A stretch of 64,000 bases of DNA from assembly GCF_032362555.1 (NCBI RefSeq), contig NC_083528.1:6634001-6698000 (forward strand), written 5' to 3'. The position numbers and the translations under genes are program-made. The stretch's first letter is position 1, and every line of letters begins with the position of its first letter. The notes beneath the pieces are model-generated. The model was not told the origin of the DNA and searched no databases. It was given only the letters and a program-made list of their open reading frames with translations. This DNA comes from Amyelois transitella. Its lineage: Eukaryota; Arthropoda; Insecta; Lepidoptera; Pyralidae. Below, piece by piece: positions 34,901-49,900 of the stretch.

Positions 34901-37900
34901 CAATGAGCAATGGAAAACTCTGCAAGGAAAAAAAGAAGGTTCTAATATTGTTACGAGTATTCGACTTACAGATTTGGCGCCATCGGTGCCATAGGTGCTA
35001 GAGGCAAAGGTCCAACGCCATATTCTTTTTGCATCATCGAACTCAAATGATTACCTACAGCTTCTGAAATTAGAAAAAAAAAAGAATTTTCATGTAAAAT
35101 TAAATAGTAATCATTTACATACAAACATACATATGGTCACGTCTATATCCCTTACGGGGTAGACAGAGCCAACAGTCTTGAAAAGACTGAATGGCCACGC
35201 TCAGCTATTTGGTTTAATGATAGAATTGAGATTCAAATAGTGACAGGTTGCTAACCCATCAACCCACCCAACCTAAAAAAGAATCCCAAGTTTGTACGCC
35301 TACCCCTTAGTCGCCTTTTACGACATCCATGGGCAAGAGATGGAGTGGTCCTATTCTTTTTTGTATTGGTGCCGGGCACCACACAGCACTGTAATCATTT
35401 ACACTCCTATTATAGGTATTGATTTCACGGCATCTTGATCGTCTCACTTATACATACATATTTAATTCACATACCATTCGGTCCGTCGCCTGGTTTCCTA
35501 TGCCTCTGGAAGTGTCTGTTAGGCCCGTGTCTTCTAATACTTGACCAAACTCCGCCAAACAACGAATGGTTTCTCTGCAAAACATTGTAATTTACATCAT
35601 CAACCACATTTTTCTTACAAACTCTATTTAAAAGGTGCTTCGATTTGTTGATTTTAAATTTATTATTGCCAAAATTAATTGTATCACTGACTATACTTAC
35701 TCTATGCATAGGGACGTCGCATTCAGTAGTAATTTCATCCAAGTTCCCAGATATTGCTCTTTTTAGTTCTGGACCAGCCTCGTGCAGTGTTCGGAGTCCC
35801 GCTTGGAGCGTCATTTGATGGTTCTGCTCATCGTTCTGTCTCATTTCTTGCTCTTTTCTTTTCTTGAACCTTTATTTTTGAAACAACGATAAAAAACTTA
35901 TATCCTTTTAAGGCATTTACTGATAAAAATATGTTGATACTGGTTTCTTTTAAAAGTGCATCTAAAATTTCTATCACTAGTTAAATTAAGTGTTTTGTAT
36001 TTTTTTTCTAAAATGGAAATAAGCGACTATCTAAATCTCTGTATTTCTATAACAAATTATAAAAATGTCACTAAAGAAATTTATAGTAATATTTAACTCC
36101 ATATTAAAAGTATTTATTATATTTCTTTTTAATCGTTGTTGTTTACAATCGGTAAGCAATAATTGAGAGAATAATATAAAAAGAAATTTAAATTTAATTG
36201 TAGATATTTATTGATATCTAATTCTAGAATTATTTTGGGTACAATATCAAAGAAAAAAACACAACAAATAAATATAATTATGTAGTAAAGGAAAAAAAAA
36301 TATCGGAACAAAGGAAATTCAATATCAAAAAGTCATGCTTTCTGGAAGCAAATCGTAGATAAAAAGGGGTCAAAATATTTATCAACACTATAACACCGTC
36401 AATTTTATATTCATTTTTAATATTAGGAACATGCAGGACGTAATTAACTTTATTGTTACTAAAATTTACTTGTATGGTTATTTATAAAATTTTACTCATA
36501 TTTAATCTATTTTCATAAAGGGCCACTGTAGCATCGAAAAACACTATAAAGGGTACATTCTGTGTCCTAAAACATACTGTTCCTTGCGTTACTTACGCGT
36601 GATTCCTATGAAACAAAAATAAAAGTGTCAGTGTGAACCAAAATTAACAAACGTTTGTGAGAAAAGTCAAAATTGTAAACGAATCACACTTGGCATGTTA
36701 CAATTTTTTTCATTTTGCGCAATCTTATATAGTATAAATAATTAGAGTATTAATGCCGGAATAAATGAATCATATATAATTCAACAATAATGTTTTATGG
36801 AATTTACGAAAAAACAAACTATCTTATTTAATAAAATTAAACAAAAATCTAATGTCTTGCATGTGACTTATAATTACCTAGCCATAGAAATCCGAATAGA
36901 AAAATAATAAAAGAATAACTATGATTTCGATTTCTATAATCCTAGCCTAAAATATCAAACGGTATGAGAGTTTGATCGGTAATAAATCCTAAACATAAAT
37001 AATAATAGTTTACCTTCTAAAATAATCTTGTATCAGGAATGTCGCGTAGAATTTGCCCACTGTGATCTCATTGGGGTCGCCCGGCGGAGGCACGACCTGA
37101 TCCAGGAGTTTCGGAGACGTGCGTTTCCAAATTTTCTTTATAACAGCTCTCAATTCCGTATTGCAGTCGTCTATGTTGCCTATAGATATAAAATAAACAT
37201 AAAATTTAATAAAAACACAAATAAAAAAATATATATAAAGTTAAAAAAGCGAAATAAAACAAACCATTTTATCGTATTCAAATGTAAAATAAATACATAG
37301 AAATAGTTTAGTTTTGTCGCTGCCTGCCACCCCGATAAAGAGGCATGATTTTATGTTGTAGTTAAAAAAAGAAGCATAGGAAAACATAATGAGGAAATAG
37401 TGTAATACTTACTTAAAGAGAGACAATAGTATAAAAGTGGAATTAGTAGAAGTCATTTTACCTTCGGTTTTAATCTTGAGCGAGGTTCTCACTACAGCGA
37501 ATAGCGTGGCATTAAATAATACAGTGCCGTCTGAATTTAGAGGCATGTTCATAGACACAAGACGTTTGCACGCCACCCTGTGCGGGCACAGTTTACCGAA
37601 ACCTAGAAATTCAAAATTACATAAAAAATCACAAACAGATCTTTGCATTGTTGAATTTTATATAGAATAACACTTACCTAATGGCGGACTAATTTTTCTA
37701 AGTAAAGTGACTACATCTAAATGTTTTATTCTCCCTTTTGCATCGGGATCGTATTCACTCCATAATCTGAAAACACAGATGTTTGTCACAGAGTTGTTCA
37801 AAATTATATTGTTGAAATTTATATCAATTATGTTACCCAACCTTATAAATTCATCTAAGTGGTGTGGTCCCAATATTGACCAGTCTCTGGTTAAATAGTC

Positions 37901-40900
37901 GAAATTATCCATAATGACGGCTACGAACAAATTGATGATCTGAAAGTAATATGAAATTTCAACTGAAATTCTTTAAGTATAGACGATATTCCTGTAGATA
38001 TAACTGAGTATGATAAAATTATCAATTAAAGTTTTACTTTTATTCGTGAATTTTATGCATTAAATTTTTGTCTTATCAATGAACTTACCAAAAATGAACA
38101 CAAAACATAAAAGGATATGAAGTATGGAAAAGCGAGCACGCTGCCGCAGGAGCCGCCTCCTTCATCACCCTCCTCGTCATAATTCTTGTCGCATTTCACT
38201 TCGGGCTCTGGTGAGACTCCCATCATTATGTCTTGCCATGCCTCGCCTTCAATTAATAAATTTTATCAGTAATGTTAAAAAAAAACAGATTGTGCTAAAT
38301 AATTATTCTAAGACCTAACTAAGACCGATAGTTGAAATGGAAATAATAAAAATGGCATAAATTGTTTCAAAACTAACAAACGTAAGCTTTTTGTTGTTTT
38401 CTCTATATGTACGTTATAGGTGCTAATCTGAGAAAGTTGTGGACGAATTTTGTTCCTGTTACAAATGTTGAAAATAGGGTTTTTATGAGGAATCTAAGTT
38501 TATATCTACATATATATGCTACCCGTGTAAGCCGTTGCTGGCCGGTACTATTATGATAAAAAAATGAAGAAAAACATTGTACAGTACCTGTAGCTGATCG
38601 AAATAGTACAAGAATAGCCTGTGGAAAAGTCTGGAAGTGATTGTTCCTGGTGATTGGAGTTTCGTCATCTATTGCAATTTTGCCAAACACCTGAAATGCA
38701 TATCGCTGATATTACTGCTGATTTTAATTTGATATGTCTTTTCCCACATGAAGCTGCGACTATTAACTCCCTTAGATACGATAAAGTGCAAAATGAGATG
38801 TGTAAATTTATTGGATTGAAGATTTTTAAACAATCGTCACACATAGCCTGACGAATGTAGAGCTATCAACGTACTGCTTGAACTATAATTAAGTCGATAT
38901 TCTTAAGCTCTTACTATACCATTCAGACTTCTGTAAGTTGTCATGAAATTATGACGTTACCTCTCGAAACAAACGAAACTTGTATTGAAGATCCTTACCT
39001 GCATCCCAACCACAGCATAGATGAAGAACAGCATGAGGATCAGCAGAGCGACGTACGGCAATGCTTGGAAGGACTTGATGAAGGTCCAAAGAAGAGTCCT
39101 GATGCCCTCGCCCCTCGACAGCAGTTTTACCAGTCTCATCACACGGAAAAGCCGGAAGAAGTTTATGGAAGGGATCGAGCTCTCCTGAAAGTTGGTTATG
39201 GTGAGGTTCTGTTTAGGTTAAGTTTTTTCAAGTTTTTGAATATTTTTGTTTTTTGCAGAAGAAAGTTGGACATATTGACTTGTACTTTTACAAGAAAAAA
39301 TTCATACAACTGTGAGTTTTTGTTTATTTTGAAAGATCTTCACTCACGTAAAGAATTTGATTTTTAAAATGTTAATTAAGAAACAACTTAAAAAGAAAGA
39401 ATTTAAATGTATACTTTTCTAGGAATTAAATATAATGGTATCGAACAACGTATGAATGATGAGATCGAAAATATTTCGACAATAGTGTCAATCAGTGCTG
39501 TGCTCCTTCTATTCTTTGGAAGGTACTCTTGCATGGAAAAGCGTTACTGTCCCATAATTTGAAGTTTATACATCAAAAGCTGTATTTATCGCGTAGTTAT
39601 GACAACATCGAAAGCAAAGTTTATTTGATTTTGGTCTGTAATGGTAATGAAACTAAAATTTATTTATATCTGTAATGGTTATATACTAATATTATCAGTT
39701 ATTATAAGTGTGAAATGTGTAATTTCTATAATAACTGTTGCGTGAAAGCTCGTGTCTATCAATAAAAATACTGGCAGTGTAGTTGCTGCATTTTTATAAC
39801 CATTAATAATATCATACCCACTTTCATGAATTTATAGATTTTACTTTTTTAGAACATAGTGGGTGTACGACTCTAATAATCGTACACCCAGTATGTTAGT
39901 TAATTTTTCTTCTATTGTCTTGTTATTGAATTTTATTTTGCTAACTATTTATCATTATTATAAACCACCAGCATTATATTGATAGTGATCTTACCTTAAC
40001 CACATGCGCTCTTGGCAATCCACTGCCCTGAAATCAACATTATCTTCTTCAAATGAAATTGTATCTTAAACTAAATGTAAAAGTGAGACTGCATTAGCAT
40101 TTGCTGTTATTACAACATCAATATCGTCCATGCTCGGGACAGCAACCGACACGTTTATTTTGAAATTACCATTGAAACCTTTTAGTCATTAGGCTTGCCA
40201 CCAATCTATTTTTAATTCAAAAATTATAATAATTTTGAATTAGAATCAGTAACTCTATTTTAACAATAAGTTATTTAATTCATATTATATCAAATGACAG
40301 ATTATCATAAGAACGCACAAACATTTGTAAACATAATAACCTATATTTCAATAAGTATACAAAGAAATTGTACCAATTAAATCATCAATGATAACTTTAA
40401 AATAGTGTCGATCCGTGAAAGTGGACTAAAGTTATATACAGGTGCAAACTGTGTGTTACCTGATTTTTCAATTCGTTTACTTGTGAGACAACGATGTCTA
40501 TTATACTTCCCAATACTATGATGAAATCAAACGTGTTCCACGCATCTCCAAAGTAATTCTGAAAATTAATAACTTTTAATACTATTTAAAAAGTAATTAG
40601 ACACGACATATTTTTTTTGATACATTCTAGCATATGTTTGATTTAGCGCTGATCACAGACAAACATAAAGTTAATAAAACATATGATGAAATTGATATGA
40701 TGATGAATAATAAATTAAATTAATCGTACCTTAAATCTAAAGGCAGCAAGTTTGAAAATGAACTCTAACGCGAAAACTGCAGTAAATATCATATTGAGCA
40801 TGTCAAGAGCCTTGCTATACTCCGCGGGTTGGTTGTGGTACTTCATGGCTAGCGTGATGGTGTTTATCATGATCAACATGAAGATCGCATACTCAAAGGG

Positions 40901-43900
40901 CTGGGATGTCACAAACCACCACACCTTGTATTGGATCCGATGTTTTGGGATATATCTAAAATAAAAGTAAAATGTTTAATGAGTGTAAATACGGTGTTAC
41001 TAAAACTATCAAGATATTCTTTTTTTAAGACATTTAATATTTCATCCAATGTAGCTTAGTGTGGAACTTCAATCAATTTAGACCTTATCTTGTTTACCAT
41101 CAGACGCACTGAAAAATTCAGGGAAGAAAAAACTGATTTTTGTGCTGAAAGTTTAATTTAAAGGATACTACTAGTTTTAATGACTACCATATATTTTTTA
41201 TACGTACTTACATTTTATTCTATTACAGATATATTTTCAGTGTAAATATAAATAATAGTTTAGTTACCTTCTGATGGGTTTTGCTTTCAATGCAAATTCA
41301 ATACAGTTCCTTTGATTCTTATCTAACTCACAATTCTTGTACTCCTGCTCACCCTCATTTTGGAATGTCACTATGACGAAACCGACGAATATATTTACCT
41401 AAAAAAATACAATATGCATCGAATACTGGTAGGTAGTACCTAGAGAAAGTTTCAGTAGTGAAATACAAGTAGAAGAAAAGAGAAACTATAGTCATTTCAT
41501 TAAGAATAATGTTTATTTAAATTGTTTCAATAAAAAATATTACCTCGTCGTTCCCGGTACTTAAAAGTAGGACCACTCCATCTCTTACCCATGTATGTCG
41601 TAAAATGCGACTAAAGGATAAGCTTATAAATTTAGGATTCTTCTTTTATGCGATGGGCTAGTAACCTATCGCTATTAGAATATCTCAATCCCATTATAAA
41701 GCTATATGGAGGAACGTGGCCTTTCAGCTTTTGCGAGACTGTTGGCTCTGCAACTCTGACTTACTCCGCAACGGATATAGACGTGATTATATGAAAAAAA
41801 AAAGTATTTTATTGTCATATAATTATTTTGTGTAGACGTTGTATCTTACCATAAAGAAGGCAATAATAATAATGTAAATAATATAGTAGGCTGCAACAAT
41901 TGGACGGAAGTTAGTAATGGGACCACGATCTTCTGCATTCGAATCAATAGAAACATACAACAATCTGAAAATAAAAACATCGTTTTATAATCCACACAAA
42001 AAAATTGTAAGCGAACTTTATTTATAATGCATGGTAGTAGTAAATCATCCAAGTATACGTACCCAGGCCATCCTTCAAACGTGGAAACAGTAAAAAGAGT
42101 CAGCATTCCTTTCATTACATTATCAAAATGGAAATCATTTCTTTTCCATTCTCTGTCTCTAACTACGTAGTTACGATTTTCAAATACTAAATAAGTCCCC
42201 CTGTACATGAAAATAAATTTGATTATATTCCAATAAGAAATCCAAATTTGTACAATTGTAGGCAAATTTTAGCTTTTCTTAAAATTAAATTAGTCTTTAC
42301 TTTTATAGATGGTAAAAATAAGTTATCTTTTTTCACAACTATGTGCAGAAGAGAACTACAGAAGAGTTTAATAATAAGATGTATATACTTACTGACACTC
42401 TTCCTCTGTCATTTTAGAAATGTCATTACACCTAAAAAATTTACCCTGAAACAAACTCTCAATAATTAATTCTCAGAATAAATGCAAAGATTTTATCGTC
42501 ATGCAATATCTACGAGTACATCAAGTCACGACTACGTAACAGTAATTAAAACTAAAAACACATAGGCATAACATTTTCATGGAGCAATTTCATGGAGCAA
42601 AAATTTCAAATAGCAATTAGTCATTATATTGCTACTGATCTAATAGCAACTTCGTGCAAGAAGAGTCAGAAAAATTGAGATTCTCGTTTTTTTAAATTAA
42701 TACGAACATTTCCATTACCCATGCAATGTGAGACCTTCTAAGTTTTTTATATGAGTTTCTATTGTTCGTATTTTGAAACAATGAATTAATATAAAAAAAC
42801 ATAACAATTATTTCATAAAGACACTTAAATTTTGTTCATTGGGACATTTCTGCTCGGATAATTCAATTGGTTAATTTTAAGTTAAACTTTACAAAATGTA
42901 AGATCATGTTTTACAGTGTCTTAGAGAGAGTGTTTTAGAGTGTCTCATGAATCTACAAGATGCAATATATCCTTTTACACCAAAAGCTCACCTTAAACAA
43001 CTGTACACCAACCACAGCGAACATAAATTGTAATAAATACGTAACTAGCATTATATTTCCTATAGTCTTAATGGCTACTATCACACATTTAACCACATAC
43101 TGTGTTACGGAAGTTAGTTCGGGCATACGTTACCAGGGGCAAGGGTATTCCATAATTTGAACACACCGGCACGCCAGCGGGACATAAAATGGGGGACAAG
43201 CAAATCATTTTAATTACATGGGACATTTACATAGGACGAAAATAGGGTCTTCTATCTTATTAGTGACATTACGGGGCTGAAACCTGTTAGACCTACTAGT
43301 AATTTCAGTAAACGCCAAGGTAGGGGGTTGGTTAATTTAACAAAATTAAGGGTCTGTATACTCTTGCATATATACACTACACCTTTGGGTCCATATTTTT
43401 TTCATGCTACTGCTTTAAGTGTGAACTCAAGTGTACGGGAGTCTATATAGGTAGGTTCTCTATATTTTTCTAATACGACACTCAGAGTCAATCTAATTTG
43501 TTATATCTTTTTCTAAACACATGTATCATTACAACATGGCAATCATCTAACAGATAAATACTAATGATTATTTTGTAAAGAAGATAGCCACGACATAATT
43601 TTGTAAAGTTATTAGTTAAAATGAAACATAACAGTCACAGAAGCTGCAACGACGAAGAAATATATAAAATATAACGAGAAACGTATTTTAAGGAAAAAAA
43701 GTGATTGTAAAGATTAGAAAGAAGAGGATCTTATACCCAAAGGTGTAATCAAGATTGATAAGTAAGATGAAATCAATGTGAGACGTAGACACACACATGT
43801 GATTCAGTGTAGTCACACGTGTATTTTATTTGAGGTACATAGTGCTAAATCTCTAAACTACTTTTGGTTCATAATGTCCAATTATTGAAATGTCTAACGG

Positions 43901-46900
43901 GTTCAAAATATCTGATTTCAGGGGTATAGTTTAAAATTTTCCATTGATTGAGCTGCAGAGTTAAATAACAGTGAAGATAAATTTAAAATTAACGAAAAAT
44001 GCCTGCCTTATAAAAACGGGTAATAATATAAAAACAATTTATTTGTTTTAAGATTTTCTATTTTTTATGTTTTGTGAAAAAATATTTGAGAAACAACAAA
44101 TTTTATTTTTGAAACAAAAGATAAAGACATGTATAAAATCCCTAAAAATATAGAACTTTTTGGAGCACACTGATCATTTCGGGCGGGGAATGAATTTAAA
44201 AGAACAAAGTCAGAAAAGAAACAAAGCAAAGTTGGACACTTTGAAACCGCAGGACATTTTATAACTGGCATTACGTTGGAACGCCCCCTACCTTGAACAT
44301 TTGGACTCCCATAACAGCGAACATGAACTGTAGTAATGACGTAACCAACAAAATGTTGCCGATCGTTTTGATTGCAACGATCACGCATTGAACAACGTGC
44401 TATAATCATGAAAAAAGTTGTCAAGGATTTATTTTGGTATACATTGAACATGACCACTCAATCTCTTAATCATGGATAGACTAAGAGGCTGCTAGCAATT
44501 TCAGTGGAGTCTCAGTTAACTTATTTCGTCACAATGGATATATCACTTATTAACGTCAGAAATTACTTATAATTAAAGTTACCACCTCTTCTAAGTAGAA
44601 GAAGAAGTGGCAGAACAAACAACACTGCAACGTTTTCGCCGACCATGATCTAAGCTGGGTAAGGTTTTGACGTCACTGAAGTTAGGGTAACCTGACTTAT
44701 TCTCTTGTTTATCTCATAGGCAGGCCCCCAGGAAGGACCTTTTTGTGGTAATTGCCAAGAAGATGACGATGTAAACTTTACTGACTTTTAGAAAGTAACT
44801 TAGTTTTTAGTAGATATATAAAAGTAACGTAACCAGAAGAACTAATAAGTTAATTAGAAATATTCCGTGTCTAAAAGACATCATTATAAGTTAGGCAAAA
44901 GGGGACCTGAAATATTGTTATGAAGAACTTTTATGTCTTTAAGTTACGGTTTGGTGAAACCCCATTTTTAATATTTTTCATTTGTGTCTTTTTGCGTGAC
45001 CACCCGCAGATGCATAATATAACCAAAGTTAAGACAGTTTAATATAATGGTAAATGAAATGATACTGACCTTAAGGCCTTTGGCCCTATTGATGGCCCTT
45101 AGAGGCCTCAGTACCCTGAATACTCGCAATATTTTCACCACAGATATACTTCCAGACCTAGAACATACAGAAATATGTGATTGGTGTGCATATTTTTTAT
45201 CAAACTGGACAACTGTTTCAGAAATATTGCGAAATTTTGCAGTTATTTCATAGTTATTAAGTGCTGTTGATTAAACAGAGAAAATATATTTATTTTCTCA
45301 TTAAATAGCTAGGCAACTGTAAAACCATCAGATTCTATTCTAGTACTAAAAATGGGTACCATTGTACCGCTTAGCTTAACGCCATTACACAGAATATGAC
45401 GCTGCACTGATTTTTCTCGTGACACATGAAGGTACATAAAATTACGCCTTATTCCCGGAGAGCTAGGCAGAGATTAGATCGTTCCACTTGCAACAACTTG
45501 TGCAGATTTCTTAAGCTTCATCCTAGGATACATAGATACTTATATTATCACTAATGGCTCCGTTTAGTTTCTGTTTGGAGTCATAGCCGTCACACACAAA
45601 ATTCACGTTTAGCTGACTGAATAGATTACACAAGAGAGATTCGTCAAAATGTTGCTAGCACATCACCTACAACAATTCAATATTAACAACCTAATGATGT
45701 ACTCACTTAAAACTCATGGAGATGAGCGAGACGCAGACGACCAGCATATCTAACACGTTGAAGGCCGACCGGAGGAAGGCACCCTCGTGAAGCACCAGCC
45801 CGTACGTGATCAACTTCAGGAACAGCTCCAACGTGAAGATGCCAGTGAAGAACACGTCGAATTGACTTAGCAACTGCAAATATTTAGTTCGTTTGAGTAT
45901 ACGAAACCGACGAGCTTGCATGAAGAGAATTGAAAGTGATATCCAAAAGAAATATGCCAGGGATCGTGGCAAGTGGATGGAATGATGAAGACTGTCTACT
46001 CCTCCGGGAAGTATTAAAGATTTAGAAACGAAGATAAGAATAATATCTTTAGTACACTTGCGCCCTTCTAAAGCGGTAGTTTAGATATGGTTAGATAAAA
46101 AACTTGATGTCAATAAATGGTGCCCTGCATCCAAAGACATAGGGACTGATACTTAAATTTTCAAAACAGAGGTTCCTGCAGTCAAGATGAGTTTTGTACC
46201 AACATCATGCAGTGAACTATCATTTTATTTCCGTACGTTACTTTGATTTGGATGAAACTTACCAATGTAAAGAATTTACAAAATATATTTTAAGTAACTA
46301 GTCTTGTAATGGTAATGGTCTTATTATTGTTTAAAACGTAGATCTATTATTTCAAGAAACGATTGAAAACAAATAAGCCGTCACATAACATAATTGTTTT
46401 ACCCAATTTCTGAATCCCTTCTGTGCCGCATCTAACGGATCCTCAGCAGCCAACATAGCGGAAGACAGCATGATGCAGACCAAGATGACATTCCCGAACG
46501 GTGATGATGCTGATAGCTTGTAGCACAGCACTCGGAACCTGTAGTTGATGGACGTTGATGAAATTGGTAACAGATAGGATTATGTTTTCTTTCATTGCAC
46601 TGGTAATCACGTTGTAGATATTCGAAAAATTTAAAAATACTTTTAATTTTTTACAGTGCGTTCAAGATAAAGACTTAACTTCTTTCTAATTAAATGAAGA
46701 TTTATTGCAAAATTAACGAATCAATCGTTTTCTTTGTAGAAGCGATTACCAGAGCTGAAGTTAATTATAACTATAAAGACACCAATTATTGTAACGTGCT
46801 TACCAATTATAACACGTTTTAAAACAAAAAACTCAAAATACTATGATACATTTTATTTTTTTGAAGTACATAAATTATTTAATTGTAAATATTAAAAGAG

Positions 46901-49900
46901 ATATCAAAAACATTAATAAAAAAAACTTAAACAAATATCCAATTGTATCAATGTGTTGAAGACACAAATACACAATATGTACACAGAATAACATCAAAAG
47001 CAGATAATAATACAAATATAAAATTTACAAAGCACATGCTAAATAAAGCCACACTGACGCCATGCTATCGTGCTCTACCTATTTACAAACTATCGTAAAA
47101 TAAACCGCCACGGCTAAAGAATTCCTGAGGATTTTAGGTCACCATGCGTGGAAACTAAAGAACTAACCTAAACGGGAACACATCGGAAGGTACCCAGTGT
47201 GCTCATTGCTTTAATTTCAGGTTTCCGCTAGGCACAACACTCTTGCAAGGGACAATGCAATGGGTCACGTTGATGACGACAATAATTTTGGAGATACAGG
47301 TAACAAGAACAGTGAACATGATAGGCCAATAGATGAGATAGAACGCCAATTGGTACAATGAGACACTGGTACCAAGGAGGTGACAGCATTCACTAATCAC
47401 CTGTTTGTGGGTGAAAATACGAAGAAACTACTAGCGTTGGGTATCGGTGGCGTTTGGTTTGGCATGTTCAGTTCTGAAACACGCCGTGGCCTGGCAGTTA
47501 CCAATGTTCCTTCCTCTTCAGATTGACCGCCATCTTGTGAGATAGAAACATACTTCGGTAGACTCATGTTCGGTAGAAACGTAACATAGATTTGAAATCT
47601 TACAAATGTAAACTACGAATAATTTATTTCTATCAAAAACCATGCCGAAGTCTTCAAATACCTTATACCTACCTAAATCGATAAAATTGTACTTATACTA
47701 TTTAATGCTGCTACATATTATTGCTAATTATAATTATGTTTATATAGTAATAATAAATATAAATAAATGCCAACCAAAAAACAAGTGAGTATAGCTATAA
47801 CCTGTGTAAGAACAATAAACAATATTAATGATTGAAATAAACTGCTGAAAATATTAAATGTTGAGAAAGACGAATGGCATGAAAGATATAAAAGATCTGC
47901 CTTCGATTGCAGTGAAATCTAGAAAGAAGTTAAAGTAAAACTAAACGCTAAGCTATCGAAGACAGATTTGGAAATCAAGATAAAATAACATCTAGACAAT
48001 TCAGTGTAAGCTCAAAATCGTCTGCCGGTGTTACTGCCCCTAACCTGTTGGTTTTGGAAAATATGAAGAACGAGGTAGCATCTGGGATGGGTTTCTTAGT
48101 GTCGTGAATATCAACTTCGGACAGTCGCCGCGGACGAGCGGATGAGGTCGTCGGTTTGCGTTTCAGACGCGGTTCCTCGTCCATGTCTGTATTCACTGTT
48201 TGTATTTGGTTAGATTCTGTATGATATTCTAAGCATTTGCTGAGATGCTCACCATGGTCCATCGAGTTTGCCATTCAAATTTTAATTTCAAAATTACTCA
48301 GATACATATAAAGAATTAGGGTTTTGTTCTAAATTTTGTTCATTAGATATTATTTTGTGAAGTTTTAAAAAACATATTTCTTTTATATTTATATATTATT
48401 GAATATATGGATACATGTAACAATTAGACAAAAATTAATGTAACCTATGTGGAACTTACCTATATGATTCCTTTGGTGGCTTTCCATCATTTCATGGTCC
48501 TCTCTTTCTTGCTCTTCTTCTATTCTCTCTCCATTTTCTTCTTCAATGCCATCAGTTTCTACTTCTTCTCCCTCGATTTCCTCTTGTTGTTCACCTTCCG
48601 AGCCAGTTTCTTCATATTCTCGTTCAGAACTACGCAAAATAATTCATACAAATATTGTCACAGAGAAAAACGTGAACTGTCGTGTAATGCTTTTTAATCT
48701 ACAGTAGCCTTTTGTATGATGAAATATTTTAAATCATGTTCGTGTACTTACTTATCAGTCGTGTAGGCATCATCATCGTGTATGTATTCATCATCAGTAT
48801 CCGCGTGACCGCCCTCTGTCGCAACAACACTGCCGCCTTCTTTTTCTTCACCAGCCTAAAATGATAATTTTCATTACTTTCATCACCAGACCTTCACTTC
48901 ATTGTCGCGAGACATTCAGATTCTTCTTAACAGTTTTTTTATTGTCTGTATTTCAAGCTCTAGCGGGTTCGAATGTTGAAAGATGTCACAGTATAGACAC
49001 TTTCGTTTATACATTTAAACAGATTTGATTCTAGTACTACTATCTGTGTCATTTGAAGACAATTTGTTAAGGCCACTCGAAGACTTACCCCTTCCTCTTT
49101 TTCGATATTAGTCAACGATTCTGCATCAGCCAAGTTATCTACGGCGATAGCCAAGAACACGTTCAGCAGGATGTCTTTACAAAGTGTTAAGGAAATTTGT
49201 GTTATTAGATTTACAACCTTGAACCTTTCTGTTTAGGTAGATTTTGTTTCTCTCTCATCTTTGCGTTTTCCTAGTTGCAACCTCTCTTCCAGTCTACTAA
49301 AATAGTTTAAAAGATGGAAGCCAGTATGCCATTTTCACGATTACACATAGAATACTATTTAATATTTTAATTTCCTAATTTAAGGGCTTTACCCAAAGCT
49401 CAGTTTATAGCGATGATCTGTAAAATCGACGAGAGAATGATATATGAAAGTAATTTATGAAAAGATATTAAAGTTATTGCACAATGCGAAAAGGATACAG
49501 TTGCCACAAATGAACAGGATGATGAAGTATATGCAGGCAAGTATCCCAAATGAGCCGACACCGCCGTAAGCTTTGATACCCTCGTACATGACGGCGTTCC
49601 AATCTTCACCTGTTAGAATCTACAGAAAAAAAATACGTGACTGCCTTGGTACCGAAAAAAAAACAAATGTAACCAGCTGTTTCTTGCCGAAGATTATAGA
49701 AATTCAGTAAAGGAAAAGGCTTGGACTTCTGTTTTTTGGCGATGTGCTAGCAACCTGTCACTTTCTAAAATTAAATACCATCATCTGAATGTACGCTTCA
49801 TTCAGATGGAGGGCTTAACGATGGTCTTGTTTTTTCTAGACTATTTGCTCTGTCTACCTCGTAAAAGATAAAGACATGATATATCCATGCATATGCTGAA

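Noticed and set aside
47203..47400. Possible alternative exon (either strand) between the II-III loop and IIIS1 of the channel
   Set aside because: A plus-strand open stretch after a TTTCAG and a hydrophobic minus-strand stretch exist, but neither aligns with any IIIS1 sequence or keeps the required phase.
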